DNA of 64,000 nucleotides from Orientallactaga sibirica. Taxonomy: Eukaryota > Chordata > Mammalia > Rodentia > Dipodidae. A model generated the notes under the pieces. That model searched no databases and was not told where the DNA came from. It saw only the letters and a list, made by a program, of their open reading frames with translations. How positions within the stretch are numbered: the stretch's first letter is position 1; every line of letters starts with the position of its first letter. The DNA is taken from contig JAEOAD010000015.1 in the NCBI GenBank assembly GCA_036365145.1, positions 7,557,501 to 7,621,500 of the forward strand, written 5' to 3'. Position numbers and translations under genes: made by a program. Of the stretch, positions 1-11,915 are shown in pieces.

Positions 1-403
1 ATATATGGGTATGGACATTAAGAGAAGTGCTTAATGGACAGTTTGGTGAGCATAGTATATACATTTAGCCAGACACCAGCAGACATTACACCCATAGGGC
101 TATTGTAGGTTTTCAGTATCAGGGATATATTCCCTCCCATGGAGCCAGTCTCCAGTCCAATTAGAGAGCAGCTGGTTTCCCACATAACAGACATGCCACT
201 CTTGCCCCCATTGGCTCATTTGGTCTGGCTGTCCAAATTTAAAGCTTTCAGTGTTCATTGTTGAGTATCTTTACTGTTGTTTTCTCTCTCTCCCACTGAC
301 TGCATGCAGCATAGCTTTTTCCAGCTTTCTGTCAGCTGGTCCCCATGGAGGAGGCTTTCAGCTCAGCTCCAGCAGGATTTCTCAGTGACCTTGCAGCCCA
401 AGC
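1..403 (-). mobile_element. L1-A 3'UTR fragment
   Basis: Antisense piece of the L1-A 3' untranslated region. It aligns by eye with 57521-57925 in the same order, sharing for example ACATTAAGAGAAGTGCTTA and the segment ending in CAGCTCAG. It is cut by the window start on the left and loses similarity near 403. No coding sequence is expected. Confidence 0.85.
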
Positions 404-2654
404 CCTCCTCTTCATGGCTCCTTTACTGAGATGCTTCCTATACATGCTTCTTAAACCTGTAGAAGTTATGTGATCCATAGCCAGGTTCCACATTTCTAAT
501 TGTATGTTATGTCCAGATGTTCTCCTTTCTTTGAGTGAAATTTATGTTTTTCTCTGTAGAATTTCCTTAGATTAAGTAACATCAAAATGCTAGATAGTTC
601 TTTACTTAGCTTTGTCTATTTTAGTTCTAACACCTGAGGACATATTCTTCTCTGGTCTTTTCCCAAGGTGGGGTGGGTCCTTGGTAGCAGTCAGTTTGCA
701 TCATCTTAAAGCATGTTTACTTTTGGGTCTCTGTCCATAAATTCAAGGTCATTTTCTTATACAACAACAAAATTTTTGTTTTTAAAACGTCTAAATGTAA
801 GATGTGTTTATCTTAATTTTCAACTTGGCTTTCTTTCCTGCTGCCCTTATATAAGCTAGGATTCAAAATTAGATATGTTTAAGGAATTTGTCTAGAATTA
901 TAAAGAAGCTGTTTTCTTTCTTGTATGTTTCCTTCATTTCTTTTTTTTTTATTTAAATACTCTTTACCTGCAAAAATATCATAACTTCATGACCATTCCT
1001 TCCTTCCTCTTAATCTGCTTTCTGACTTTGCAAATTATTATGCTATGATAGCTTTTCCATGAGCTGTGTAACTTGTGAGGAAAATGTGATGGGTATGGGT
1101 GAAATGACAAGTTTGCAACGAGGTCATTGAATCCAGGGCAGGCAAGCTACATATTATTTGTCTAAGCTCAGAGAATACTGATGTGTTCTCTATCATTTCC
1201 TCTCCAGAATTGACCCACATTACTGGATTTACTTATTTGCCAGGATGGGAGCTTGATCACTTGAAGAAGCTGTGCTATGCTTGTTAATTTCATAGATACC
1301 AGGCAAATCACAGGCTGAAAGATGACTTGGTCTGGATATTCATTTGCACCTTGGCTGAATATCCAGCTGTAGCCAAAAATCTAGAAATTTAATTTTGACA
1401 CTGAAAGTCACTCAATTTGTTGACAAAGTGGTTCACACCAGTACTAAGTACAGAGCCTTGTCTCCTTTCTGCTGCTGCAAGGCTTGCTCTGCATGTGGAG
1501 AACTGGCGGACTGTTCATCTTATACTTAGGTTCTGACTCAGGAGTTGCTGTGGACAGGCAATGTTGCTTTCAAGAAAATATAAGTGACCCACTACTGTCT
1601 CCTGGATATTGCTAGTGGAGTGACTTTATCTTGAAAAGCTTACCTCCATTTTTTTTTTTCTGACTCTGTAAATCACTCCTGCTGTTAAAATGCAAAGTAT
1701 CAGAAGCCTTACTGACTATGAAAGTCAGTGCTCCTTCTCTGTGTTCTGATAGTCTTGTAGGTAGCCATGGCGTAGCATATATTATCTGTTTGTTTTCCCT
1801 GTGCTTAATCTTTGCCACTTGATTTTGAGATCTCCAAGACCAATGGCTCTTTCCTTTTCCATCTTTGTGTGACTAGCAGCTTTCTGGCACAAGGATTTGG
1901 TTTTAGTAAGTGTGAAATAGATGTGTGATATTGGTTGATTTATGAACATACCTTCTAATGCAAGACTTATGGTATTCATTGACTGGGTGCTGGGTGTCAC
2001 CACCCCCACCCTCACCCTTTTCTCCAAGTTTATCTTCTTGGCCTGGGCCAGTGGAAGCTGTAGAAAGTAGATAAATCATCCACCTCCTAGGTCAGACAGC
2101 TCAGAGACAAATGAACACAGCAGGTCGTTGCCACTGTAATGATGCAGTGGCTGTACTGTTCGCCAGTTTCTGGACAACAATAGATTGCCTTCCTTGTCTT
2201 AACTTTAATTTCATTTCTCATAAGTCTCAACTTGCACTTACTATATTCCAACTTCCCCCAACCCTTGCTCTAGTTCATGTCATTGTTTCCTTAACTAACA
2301 TTTTTATGGCTTGAAAATCAATTCTGTACAAGATATAAAGACATCTTCTGTCTTCAGCCTGTACTTCAGCACTGGCATCAGCACCCTGTCTCAGCCCAGA
2401 GATGAGCCTTGAAACTCACTTGCAGGCTTCTTGTCTCCGATTCCTCTTTATTTGAGCTTAGATTTGGGTTGATGTTTAAGGAAGAGACTTTCTGTTGCTC
2501 CATTTTTACAGATTTATTCCCAGGTAACAGAACTTTTTGAACTGTGAAACTGAAAAGATATTATGAGTCTCATTTATTTTTTCCACATTCAGTTTGAAGG
2601 GAATGAAAGAGAGGTAAAGTAGGCTGTACGGAAATAGTTTCATGGATGATTCTC
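404..2654. other. Unassigned sequence, no gene seen
   Basis: Unique-looking, moderately AT-rich DNA. The open frames are short (at most about 80 codons), overlap on both strands and resemble no family I know. A short T tract lies at 940-950. I see no exon-like or RNA-gene structure. Confidence 0.5.
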
Positions 2655-2876
2655 AATGGCCAGGCTTGGAGTTGTACACAGAGTTGTAAGCTGACTCAGC
2701 ATCCTGATTCAGATTTGAGATCTTGGACAAATTTAAAATTTCTACAGCTGTTTTCTTGCTTCAGTAGGGCATAAAGGAACCTTTTACATAGCTCTGATGG
2801 GAGCATTAAATGAAATAATAGATGTAAAATTGTTGCAAACACACCTGAAGAATAGTCAACATTAAGTTAATATTGT
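2655..2876 (+). repeat. MIR SINE relic
   Basis: Resembles the body of a mammalian-wide interspersed repeat in sense: a run about leaving tail sequences of the type 'TTGGACAAATT...TTTCTTGCTTCAGTAGGGCATAAAGGAA...GGGAGCATTAAATGAAATAATAG...', with the order and spacing expected of the MIR core and tail. It is strongly diverged and the ends are approximate. Confidence 0.65.
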
Positions 2877-3117
2877 CACAAAAATAATTTTGAAAATTGA
2901 ATGACACAATATGTGAAGAATACTGGACAGTGATTGCACATGCAATAAGGTCTGGCTACATTGTCATATCTCCTCATTAATGTCTGAAATCACTCCTTTT
3001 TTTCTTTGCATTGAGCATTGCCTTCTAAGTACCATTGGAGGAGGATACCTGAGTATGTTTGTATCAGTTCACTGCTGACTGTGGGACAGGGAAGAATAAG
3101 AATTCTGGAAAAAAAAA

Positions 3118-3313
3118 AAGAATTCTGGGTACTTTCCGGGCATGGTGGAGCACGCCTTTAATCCCAGCACTTGGGAGGCAGAGGTAGGAGGATCTCTATG
3201 AGTTTGAGGCTAGCCTGAAACTACATAGTGAATTCCAGGTCAGCCTGAGCTAGAGTGAGACCCTACCTTGAAAAAACAACAAACAAACAAACAAAACAAG
3301 AATTCTGGGTACT
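3118..3313 (+). mobile_element. B1 SINE with target-site duplication
   Basis: 7SL-derived B1 element in sense at 3134-3297. It has the GGGCATGGTGGAGCACGCC head, the AATCCCAGCACTTGGGAGGC core and the GAGTGAGACCCTACC end, followed by an A-rich (CAAA)n tail. It is flanked by the perfect 16-base duplication AAGAATTCTGGGTACT (3118-3133 and 3298-3313), so the ends are well fixed. It would have been transcribed by RNA polymerase III and mobilised by L1. Confidence 0.95.
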
Positions 3314-3704
3314 CTTATAGAGGAGAGTGGGGCAGGAAAGGAAGGGTAAAAGTTTGTTATACTGTTTTCTGATTTGGTTGAAGATAATTATAGTTTAGGG
3401 AACTAAGTGCTAGGAATCATATTTATGATGCTTCAAAATCTTGCCTAGTCATGCATTACCACTGCTGGCATGTAGTGGTTGTTGTGCAATGTTCTAGACT
3501 GTGATGTAGAAAAGAATGGGACTCACATAATATGAATTAGACTCCAAGAGCTCAGCCCCATGGCGTATGAAAATTCTACCTATAAGATGGTCATTAATCC
3601 ATGTATTGCAATGTCAGTTAATTGATATTCAATGATCATTTACTGATCATGTCTTGTGTCTAGGCAAAAAGGATGATAGAAGAGAAGATAATTTAGACTT
3701 AAGA

Positions 3705-3985
3705 TTGCCATCAAATATTTTCTTTGAAGGATATCATGCACTTTGACCATATACACTGACCTTTATCTTCCCCTTTCCACCCCAACAGTCCTCTAGTCCT
3801 CTTCCTTCCCCCAGATAAGCTCACATCTGCTTTCATATTTTATTTGTATAATTATATAATTTTATGTATCTATATAAAATCTATGATTCATAGTGATGGA
3901 AAGCATGTGATATATGTCCTTCTGAGTCTAGATCATTTCATATTATGATTTCTAGTTGTATTTGTTTTCCAACAAACAGCATAAC
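3705..3985 (-). mobile_element. Old L1 3' end fragment
   Basis: Antisense old L1 sequence. The pyrimidine-rich stretch (TTCCCCTTTCCACCCC...) is what a purine-rich L1 3'UTR looks like in reverse. The following part resembles the reverse of the ORF2 end. A related fragment lies at 52650-53215. Heavily diverged. Confidence 0.5.
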
Positions 3986-4224
3986 AGACCTTAAATTGAT
4001 CAAGACAGCTCAGCTGTCTTGTTAGCCTGGACAACCTCAGAGGGTATACCAAGATGATTAGGATGAACAAGTGTAAAGTGTAAAGTGAGAGGTTGAATAT
4101 GGGAAGGAACTTTGTCCAGCAATTGAGACAGGTATCTTCAAGCAGCCATTTTTATTAAAGACAGTGTGAGTTTCCCTTGTGTGAAATGTGACATCCTAGA
4201 AATAATTTTTCTTTGCAAAAAGAC

Positions 4225-4362
4225 AACCTCATTTATTAAATCAATCAATATGTGAGCACTTACTAAGTGGCAAGACTCTACTGAGTCTCAGGGAGACAGC
4301 AGTAAGCAAGATAGATAAGACCCTATATGCCCATGGAGGTCACTTAGAGGAACATGTAGGAA
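4225..4362 (-). repeat. L2 LINE 3' end relic
   Basis: Matches the reverse of the L2 3' end: a TTTATTAAATCAATCAA start, then GAGCACTTACTAAGTGGCAAG, then GGGAGACAGCAGTAAGCAAG. This is the usual order of the antisense L2 tail. Diverged; ends approximate. Confidence 0.65.
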
Positions 4363-4685
4363 CATTTCAGAGGCTTTACCTCCAGAGGTTTCACCATGCT
4401 AATCATTCTCATGGACTTGAGTGAAATATTTTGGCTCACGCTTGGGAGAGGGGTCAGCCCTCATTCCTGTGAGGTTCAGAGTGTCAGATCACAGATTCTA
4501 CTGACCAGATTCAAGCTGCTGACAAGAATGGAAGTCTCCATTTCAGGATTGGTCTCTGTACGGATTTGCTTCTCTAGTTGTTTCTTTGCTGTTTAGTCAA
4601 TGAAACACAATGACAGGTAAGAAGATAGAGAAGGCCAAAGCCCTAATAGAACCAAAGAAAGTTCCTCGGGGAAGTGGATTAGTGG
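4363..4685. other. Unassigned sequence
   Basis: No gene or recognisable repeat. Only a 66-codon chance frame is open. Confidence 0.4.
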
Positions 4686-5045
4686 TTATTTGTTTTTTAT
4701 TTATTTGTGTGTGGTGTGTGCAATTGTATATGCCCTGGTTGCACTCCATAAGCTCTCCTGCAGAGGCCAGAGTGGAATGTTGGGCATTCCTTTCCATTGC
4801 TTTTCTGTCTGGTCTTGTTTTGAGCTAGAGTCTCGTTTTACTAATTCTGAGCTTGCAGGACTCCCAAGATTCTCATTTTCTTGTCTCTGCTCCCCAGCAG
4901 GACTGGGGGTTACAGGTCCATGTGGCCATATCCAACTATTTTTCTGTGGAATCTGGAGATTTGAACTTGGGCAGTCTTAGGCCTCTTCAGGCCCTCATGC
5001 TTGTGCAGAAAGCACACTTAACTGCTGAGCCATCTTTCAAACCTC
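4686..5045 (-). mobile_element. B4-like composite SINE (tRNA head plus B1)
   Basis: Reverse-strand composite SINE. The right end carries the tRNA-type head in reverse (CACACTTAACTGCTGAGCCATC). The middle holds a degraded B1-like part (GGGGTTACAGGTCCATGTGGCC) and the left end is GT-rich. An old family; the 72- to 96-codon frames over it are chance. Confidence 0.65.
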
Positions 5046-5985
5046 TTAAAGATTTTTAAAAATTAATTTTTCCCCAAAGTAGGTTTTATAGAGTCAGTTG
5101 GCATTGGTGGATTGGCTGAACATTGGGAGATAATATATGCCCATGAATTTGACCTAGAATGATAAGCATTGATCATATTTGCCTTAGCTATGAGGGTGAG
5201 CTATAGCCTATAACTTTTTCTGGTACTTATTTTGTCCTTTCTGTTCTAGCTTTTGGCATGACTCTTATTTTCTCCTAGTGATCCTGTCACTGTCTTGTCT
5301 GCTATACCAAAAGCTGTCATGCCTCAGGATAACCCAGTACCTATAGCCAGCACTTACCTGACACAGTACAGCCTTGCTGTACCACATGTGGCACATATAA
5401 TTCAGCGTCTATCAGGAATCGTCTGGCAGCCTGCAGTTCAGATGCTTCCCCAGGCAGGCTGTGCTGAGCGGGGTCTGCTGGCTCTTTTGTTTGCATACAG
5501 CAAATTTGAGATGGGCTATCATTAACCAAATGGAGAGCAGCTGTGCTTGCTGAGAAAGCGTGCTTAGTCAGATCTGTGGACATGTCAGAGATTTTTCTTT
5601 TCTTTTTGTCGAAATGTCTGGCTGTAGAGTCTAAAGGCCCCCAAAACATGCAAAACAGCCTTAGCTAATGTTCTAGAAGGCCTTCCTTCTCGGTATAATA
5701 TCTCCAAGATGACCTAATGATAAAGGATGAAAGTAAATTCCTCAGAAGATTATGCCTTTGGGATGAATAGGGCTTCCCCTGTTAAAAAGCACATTCCACA
5801 AGCAAGATCTCATAGAAAGAAGTTACCAGCTCAAGACCTTTTTTTAAAAAAAAATTTAGTGTGAACTGGGGGCTGTAACTTCTAGACATATGATAAAGCT
5901 GTAAAGGAAACAGATGAAGAAACTAAGCTCAGTGTGAGAGGCCCTTCACCTGGTGGATACAAGGGAGAATTCTTTTGACTTTGGG
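5046..5985. other. Unassigned sequence
   Basis: No gene recognised. A 102-codon minus frame (5341-5649) and a 76-codon plus frame overlap each other, so at most one could be real. Neither shows a familiar motif or clean splice structure. The part at 5270-5600 is less AT-rich than its surroundings. Confidence 0.4.
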
Positions 5986-7075
5986 TGTATGAGATCCAGC
6001 ATATGGTTACATATAGTTATTTAGTTCTCATTGTATAGATTCCATGATTTATTTTTCCATCCAATCATTTACAGAAATGAGTTATTTTCAGGTGTTGTCG
6101 GAGTACTGTTTTGAACATTCACTTATGTCTGTTCACAGGAAGACAGGTATACATTTCTTTTGGTTGTGTATCTCTGGGTGAAATTTTGGCACATTTTATA
6201 GGCTATGCAATTCTTCAACTTTAATGGATCATGCTGACCAGTTTTTCAGAGAAGTTGTCTTTCTGCATACCCCTCAAGTGTGCACAAGAGTTGAAGTTAC
6301 TCTACCTCTTTGTCAAGGTTTGGTATTACCTTTCTTTTCCATTTTAGCCATTTGGAAAGTTGTGTGGTGTGGTGACATTGCTTTTCTCAGGTGCCCTTGT
6401 CATGTACCAATTGGTCTTTTGTGATGTGACTTTTCAGGCTGTTCACATTTTAATGGGGTATCTGTCTTGTTCTTGTGATGTGGAGAGATTCTTATACATC
6501 TAGATATGAGTCCTGTGTCAGATATGTGGACTGTAAAATCTCCCAGTCTGTGCCTTGTCTTCTTACCCTTTTGATGGTATCTTGTGCTGTACAGAAGTTC
6601 TTAAATTTAATGTAGTCAAACATCAATCTTTTCTTCTCAGGATTAGTGCTTTTAATATCTATAAAGCTCTATTCCAAGGTCATGAAAATATTCTCCTTTT
6701 TTCTTAGGAACATTATTGTTTTATCATTCATACTTAGATCTACAATCCATCTGGAGTTCTTTTTTGCATATAATGTAAGGTAAGGCTTTAAATTCCATTT
6801 TATATAAGGATATATGATTTATCTAGCACATCTTGTTAAGAGAAGTGACATTTCTTTACTGTGCTATGGTAGCACTTTTGTCCAAGCCAAGTGGTTGTAT
6901 TTGTGCCTGGCTGCTTTTGGATTTTCTGTTTTGTTCCGTTGGTCTGTTTGTCCACCCTTGTGCCAACAGTATCTCTCTTAATTACTATGGTTTATAATAG
7001 GTGTTAATATCAGATATGTGGCTATAAGCCTCTCCTTGGTCAGTATTTGCCTTCTTGTTTATCTTTGTTAATCCA
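5986..7075 (-). mobile_element. Ancient L1 ORF2 relic
   Basis: About 1.1 kb of antisense L1 ORF2 from an old mammalian L1 subfamily. Read in reverse it follows ORF2 order from the reverse transcriptase/thumb side (right) to the C-terminal region (left). Examples are the segments around 6550-6700 (region before the C-terminal domain) and 6900-7000. Full of stops and indels, hence non-functional. Confidence 0.7.
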
Positions 7076-7275
7076 TTTACTTTCAACCTGTTTTCCATTT
7101 TTATACAACCAGCCCCATCAGATTGCCCAAACCTCTTTTGTTCCCTGTGCTGCATATCAGTGGTTCTTGGCCAGGTATGTGTGTCAAGAATTGGCTATTT
7201 CTCTTCATGGGAATGAGCCTGGCTCACCTCTGCTTTCCATTGCTCAGGGATTTTGGCTCCTCAAATCCCAAATTG

Positions 7276-7287
7276 ATCTCTCTCTCT

Positions 7288-7340
<53 letters not shown>
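7276..7340. repeat. (CT)n-(CA)n microsatellite
   Basis: CT dinucleotides at about 7278-7291 run directly into about 24 uninterrupted AC units to 7340. The histidine/threonine-rich frames over this site are artefacts of the repeat. Confidence 0.95.
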
Positions 7341-7341
<1 letters not shown>

Positions 7342-7440
7342 TTCCAGCTGTTCAAAAGGAGCAAAGGTCTGCACAAAGTCACAGAGTATTTCATCCTAGA
7401 TGGGAGCAGTAATCTTAGGATCCTACTATTCAATTTGTAA

Positions 7441-7600
7441 ATGCAATGGTAGCCATGACTCTAGAAAATATGTTAATGTAATTTAGCACATTATTAAATA
7501 ATAGGGAAAATATTATGATTTTAATAAATGTGGGAAAATCATTTGATAAAATTCAATGCTAGTTCATAATAACTCTTTAAAAAACTAGGAATAGAAAAAA
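7441..7600 (+). mobile_element. L1 ORF2 reverse transcriptase fragment
   Basis: Short sense L1 ORF2 piece. Conceptual reading resembles the conserved '[13 protein letters not shown]' block before the RT catalytic region (here GGGAAAATCATTTGATAAAA). It sits next to antisense L1 at 5986-7075, so it may be the other arm of an inverted L1 insertion. Confidence 0.6.
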
Positions 7601-7725
7601 TATACGTATATGTGTATGTATATGTACACACAAATATAATATATATACAAATAATGTGTAATACACGTTACATAAGACTCTTCCCAACATGTATGTGTGC
7701 ATGCACACACACATATGTACATGCC
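7596..7725. repeat. TA/TG/CA-rich low-complexity tract
   Basis: Alternating purine-pyrimidine sequence with TATG, TATA and ACAC units, including CATGCACACACACATATG. A minus-strand 80-codon frame here (7585-7827) owes its tyrosine/isoleucine-rich end to the tract. Confidence 0.8.
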
Positions 7726-9572
7726 TCTGCACAATCCATAAAAAAACAAGAAATTATATTGGCCAGTTATGAAGACATCTGCCAGTAATAGTCCAGTCTC
7801 CAGGCCATGACATGACTCCATCTGCACTACTACCTACACCTGGTGGGGTAGTCTGGGCAATCATACTACCTACAAGCATTTTGCCCCACAAGACAAGGTT
7901 AACACCAGGCCACTGTGTACTTCAAAGGATGTCTGATAAGATCTCACCATTCTATGATCAGAACAGGGAATTATTTGGCTGTCCTCAAATTTGTGTCTGA
8001 AGTCTGTCAGAGGAAGCTTGTGTGCCTGGGCCTATTAGTGCATGAGATTGGTCAGAACTGCCTGACAGGGATAGCTATCCTGGAGGAAGGGAGAAAAGGG
8101 AAGGCCAAGATCTATTATTGAGATAAAAACTAGCTAATCAGGCTATGGAAATAGGCAATAAAACAGAGAAGAGAACTGACAAACACACTGAGTTCCACAA
8201 GACCATGGGCTCCTGGTATAAACCCAGTAAAGACTGTTTATTCCTCAGGACACAATAAAAATAGAAATGAGAAAACTTATGTAACATGAGATCAACAAGA
8301 GACTCCAGCTTTATTTTCAGAAAGAAGAGAGACATTAAGTGTGTAAAGTCCATCTGTGTTGGAAATAAAGAAATTGAAGAGTATATAAAACACAAATGGA
8401 AAAAATCTACTAAAAGAAATATAAGAAAACAATTAAAAGGAGAAAAGATCCACACTTTATATAAGAGTAGGCACTCATTATGAAGAAAATGCACCCCAAA
8501 TTAATGTTTTAATATGTGACATTTTCCCAGGCAACTCAGGTGACCAGCTGTACAGAAGCTGCAAGTGAAAGTTGAAGACAGTAAAAAATGCAAAAAGGAG
8601 AAAGGGGGACAAGCAGATTTTACTGATATTTCATTCAAGAGATAGCCCATGGCAGTGACTCAATGACAGTGAAGGACAGAGGGTTTGCCAGCCAGAAGAG
8701 ATGGAGACAAGACCAGGGCTTCGATCCACCTATGCTGATAATCATGTCAGACTACAGTTGACTTACTAGCGATGCTGAGTGGTGAAGGAGACTGCACACA
8801 CAGTGAGGGATCTAATACCCACCCTGCCTTCTACACAAGGTGATAGCAAGTATCTAACAACATATGCAGGGGACTTGAAAAACTCAAAAACATTATGCAG
8901 CATTTGAAATGACACCCAGGCTCACCTGATAAGACAGTTCAAGTGGATGTGGACACCCAAAGTATCTTTAGCAAGAGGTACTTAGTTCTGGACATCAGAA
9001 CATGAAGGCTTTCCATCTATTTTGAGCTACTCCTCAGTGAGAGGGCCTTGGTAGATCCAGGGTTAAGTGGATTTAGTGCCAAACTTATATTAATTTCAGT
9101 GACTTGGGGATCTGTTTAATCTCAGTTTTAAAATATACCTCCAAGAGACTATCTTTGAGTCTTGTCTCTGAGTTCAATGGAAATGGACAAATATTTGAAA
9201 TGTGTTCTCTATTAAGCCTGCTTTTATTAAATGAGGGTATGGGACAGGTGGCGAATTTACTTCGCTGGGTGCTTGACTGGAAGAAAGTGAATATCAATAG
9301 ATTCATCTCTATCAGGAACTTAGGATGGTCATTGTAAGAAGGGCTCATGTTAGGCTCTTCATGGGAATAAACCAGCCAACCTGCTGAGAATAAGGAAGGT
9401 TCTTCTGGGATTTCATCTGAACATGTTTCAGTAATCTTTCTTGGAATGTGATAAGGTCACCAGGATAAAAGTGTTTCTTCATGGCCATATCCTGAACACA
9501 GAGGTTTGGACCCATAGAGCTGAGACTATGCAAAGAAGAAGTGTTATGTTTCCCTGTCTTATTCTCATTCAT
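7726..9572. other. Unassigned sequence with unrecognised short frames
   Basis: No family recognised. Two adjoining minus frames (9345-9572, 75 codons; 9085-9348, 87 codons) and a 118-codon minus frame (8138-8494) are open. The first two are in different phases. None shows a known motif, a splice site at its edge or a poly-A tail. They could be chance, or remnants of an old retrocopy. Confidence 0.35.
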
Positions 9573-9645
9573 AAGTTAACTAAATATTAATTGAGTACCT
9601 ATGATGCCCTAAGTCCTCTGGTGAGAGATATTTCTAGAACTTTAA
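9573..9645 (-). repeat. Possible L2 3' end relic
   Basis: Short similarity to the antisense L2 tail: ATTAATTGAGTACCTATGATG, then CCCTAAGTCCTCTGG. Too short for a firm call. Confidence 0.4.
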
Positions 9646-9659
9646 ATCTGCTATTTTGC

Positions 9660-10349
9660 ATACCAGTTGGAATTCTTTAAAAATTAGAGTTTTTGAGAAA
9701 TCTTCACACTAATTTTCATACTGGCTATATCAGTTTACACTCTTGCCACTAATAGTGAGAAGAGTTCCTCTATTCCTGCAACCTCTACAGCACTGCCATT
9801 TGACTTTTTGATGATGGCCATTGTGACTGGAGTGAGATGGAAACTTAAAGTAGTTTTAAATTGCATGTTATTAATGTAATAATGTTAAACACTTTTCAGA
9901 TTTTATTGGTCATTTGTATTTATTCTCTTGTGAACATTGTTTAGTTCAAAAGCCCATTTTATTGTTATTTGCCTTCTTATTTTTTAGATTTTGAGTTCTT
10001 TATATATTCTAGATATTACTCTGGCATATGTATAACTGGCAAAGACTTCCTCTTGACTCAGTTGACATTTACCTTAGAAGTACAATAGCTTTTAGTTAAT
10101 ACCATGTGTTGAATGTTTCCCTTATTTCCTGGGCAACTAGGGTCCTATTCAGAAAGTCCTTCCACATGTCTATGTCTTGAAATGTTCTCCCTACTTTTTT
10201 TCCTCTACCATTTCAGAGTTTCAGGTCTTATCTTGAGGTCTTTGATCAATTTGGATTTGATTTTGGTGCAGGGTGAGAGATAAGGACCCAGTTTCACTCT
10301 TCTACATGCCAATATCCTTTTCTTAGTATCATTTGTTAAAAGTCCTGTC
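9660..10349 (-). mobile_element. Old L1, inverted ORF2 arm
   Basis: Antisense L1 ORF2. Reverse translation near 10205-10300 gives the conserved K-(L/W)-I-K-D-L-x-I-x-P-E-T-L block, and the order continues leftwards to the C-terminal region. The next L1 sequence to the right, after insertions, is in the opposite orientation (11900-12660). This suggests a single old L1 with a 5' inversion. Pseudogenic. Confidence 0.7.
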
Positions 10350-10525
10350 TGGCTGAGTGTGGGGGTGCACACCTTCAATCCCAGCATTCTGGGAGGCAGA
10401 GGTAAGAGGATCACCATGAGTTCAAGGCCACCTTGAAACTACATAGTGGATTCTAGGTCAGCCTGAGCTAGAGTGAGACCTACCTCAAAAAACCAAAAAG
10501 AAAAAATTCAAATAAAAGTGCTATC
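10338..10525 (+). mobile_element. B1 SINE
   Basis: B1 in sense at 10350-10513: GTGCACACCTTCAATCCCAGC, then GGGAGGCAGAGGTAAGAGGATC, then GAGTGAGACCTACCTC and an A-rich tail. Flanked by an imperfect 12-base duplication (AAAAGTCCTGTC / AAAAGTGCTATC). It lies at the inversion point of the older L1. Confidence 0.85.
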
Positions 10526-10585
10526 TACACCTAGGAAGGTGAGGGAGGAAAAAGATATATAATGTAAAAGAGAAAGTGAGTATAG

Positions 10586-10635
<50 letters not shown>

Positions 10636-11915
10636 AGAGAAAGAGAAGCAGGACAAGATTAAAGTTGGCCTTCATCATGTTCTCTCCAGGTTCCTGTGGT
10701 TCGAGTATTCCCTCCGTAGGCCTGCTGAAGGATCACTGTTTTAGCCTGTTGTCCAGAGTAAAGGGTTTTTACATTATATATCTTTTTCCTCCCTCACCTT
10801 CCTAGGTGCAGACTTATAACTCCCAGTGCCAGCAAGGGGTTAACTTCCACAATGAGCTGTTGATCTGAAACACCTACAAGGTTTCCCAAAAAAGACAGAC
10901 TTCTGTCAGAGTACTTGGTGACCCACCAAAGGTTAATGGTAAGACCCTACTGTCGAAGACAGCATACGTGTGTAAGACCAAACACAGAGAGACCTGGCCA
11001 GAATCTGGAAGAAGGTCAGTCCCCAGACAGTTAGTGAGTCTAGTACCAGAGGGTGCTACATGAGCAACTGGGGGAAAATGTCTGACATTGGTCCAAACAA
11101 CTTGCAGTCTAAGATACCCAGCAGGAAACCATCTGACGTAATGCTCATACAAGTGCAGTAGTGGCTAACAGCCATGGGGGGTAACCAACTGTTCTTGATT
11201 TGGCTAATAGATCCACTCAGTGGAGTGGAACTCATTGCTGGAACTGGGAAATAAGTCAAAGCCATGTACAAAAAATGAGCTCAGTCTCCAAGATCTAGTG
11301 GCCACCAAAAGTAGGCTAGAAGAGAGCCAATGCATATAAAGTTCCCTCCAAAACATATATGGTTATCCCTTCTATCTAGTACTAACTTCTCTCTCCGTTG
11401 GAGAATTTGCTTATCTCTTTTCAGGTGGACAATGAACCTGAAGGGAGGATCAGCTAACCACACCTCACCAGCTGAAACCATAGAACAACGCAGGGGAAGG
11501 GCAAGAATACAGCACTCAAGGCGATCACAACACCAGAAAAAGGCCGAAGGAGATAAATACAGAGAACATCCAACTCCAGTCATTAGCCAGATATCCAGAG
11601 ACACAGAGGCTCCCAAAACCTCATCAAGGAAGCAGAACTAAAATGACCCCAATGTGGCTCAGGGAAACTCGCGGAAGAGGGGGCGGAAAGATTGTTAGAG
11701 TCACAAGTTGGGGCATTATGCACAGAGACTGGGGCCTATCCACCAGAACTCTTGAGCAAACTCACAATGCATGATAAACATTCCCCATTGATGAGGGCCC
11801 CTTTGAAAGTGGGAGGAAGGGGAGGAGGACAATGGAACCAATACTATGAATGTAAAATCAGAATAATATAAATAAAAAATATATATTGATAAAAAAAAAA
11901 AAAGTGCTATCTATA
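10514..11915 (+). mobile_element. L1-B 3' fragment with twin-primed 5' inversion
   Basis: 5'-truncated L1 of type L1-B, 3'UTR only, in sense at 10767-11899. It has a purine-rich tract (GGGAGGAAGGGGAGGAGGAC near 11811) and a 3' poly-A. Its 5' part, 10528-10766, is inverted. The arms 10528-10569 and 10767-10808 are perfect 42-base reverse complements, the signature of overlapping twin priming. A 16-base target duplication with one mismatch, AAAAGTGCTATCTA(C/T)A, lies at 10514-10529 and 11900-11915. The inverted part matches the antisense 3'UTR at 13990-14160. Frames of 92-111 codons here are not genes. Confidence 0.85.
10589..10627. repeat. (GA)n microsatellite
   Basis: About 19 GA units inside the inverted arm of the L1. 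Imperfect GA-rich sequence continues to about 10650. Confidence 0.9.

Noticed and set aside
7047..7440. Frames of 105 and 121 codons with poly-His/Thr runs
   Set aside because: Produced by the (CA)n microsatellite; flanks are decayed L1.
11281..11641. 111-codon minus and 103-codon plus frames
   Set aside because: They overlap on opposite strands inside an L1-B 3'UTR.
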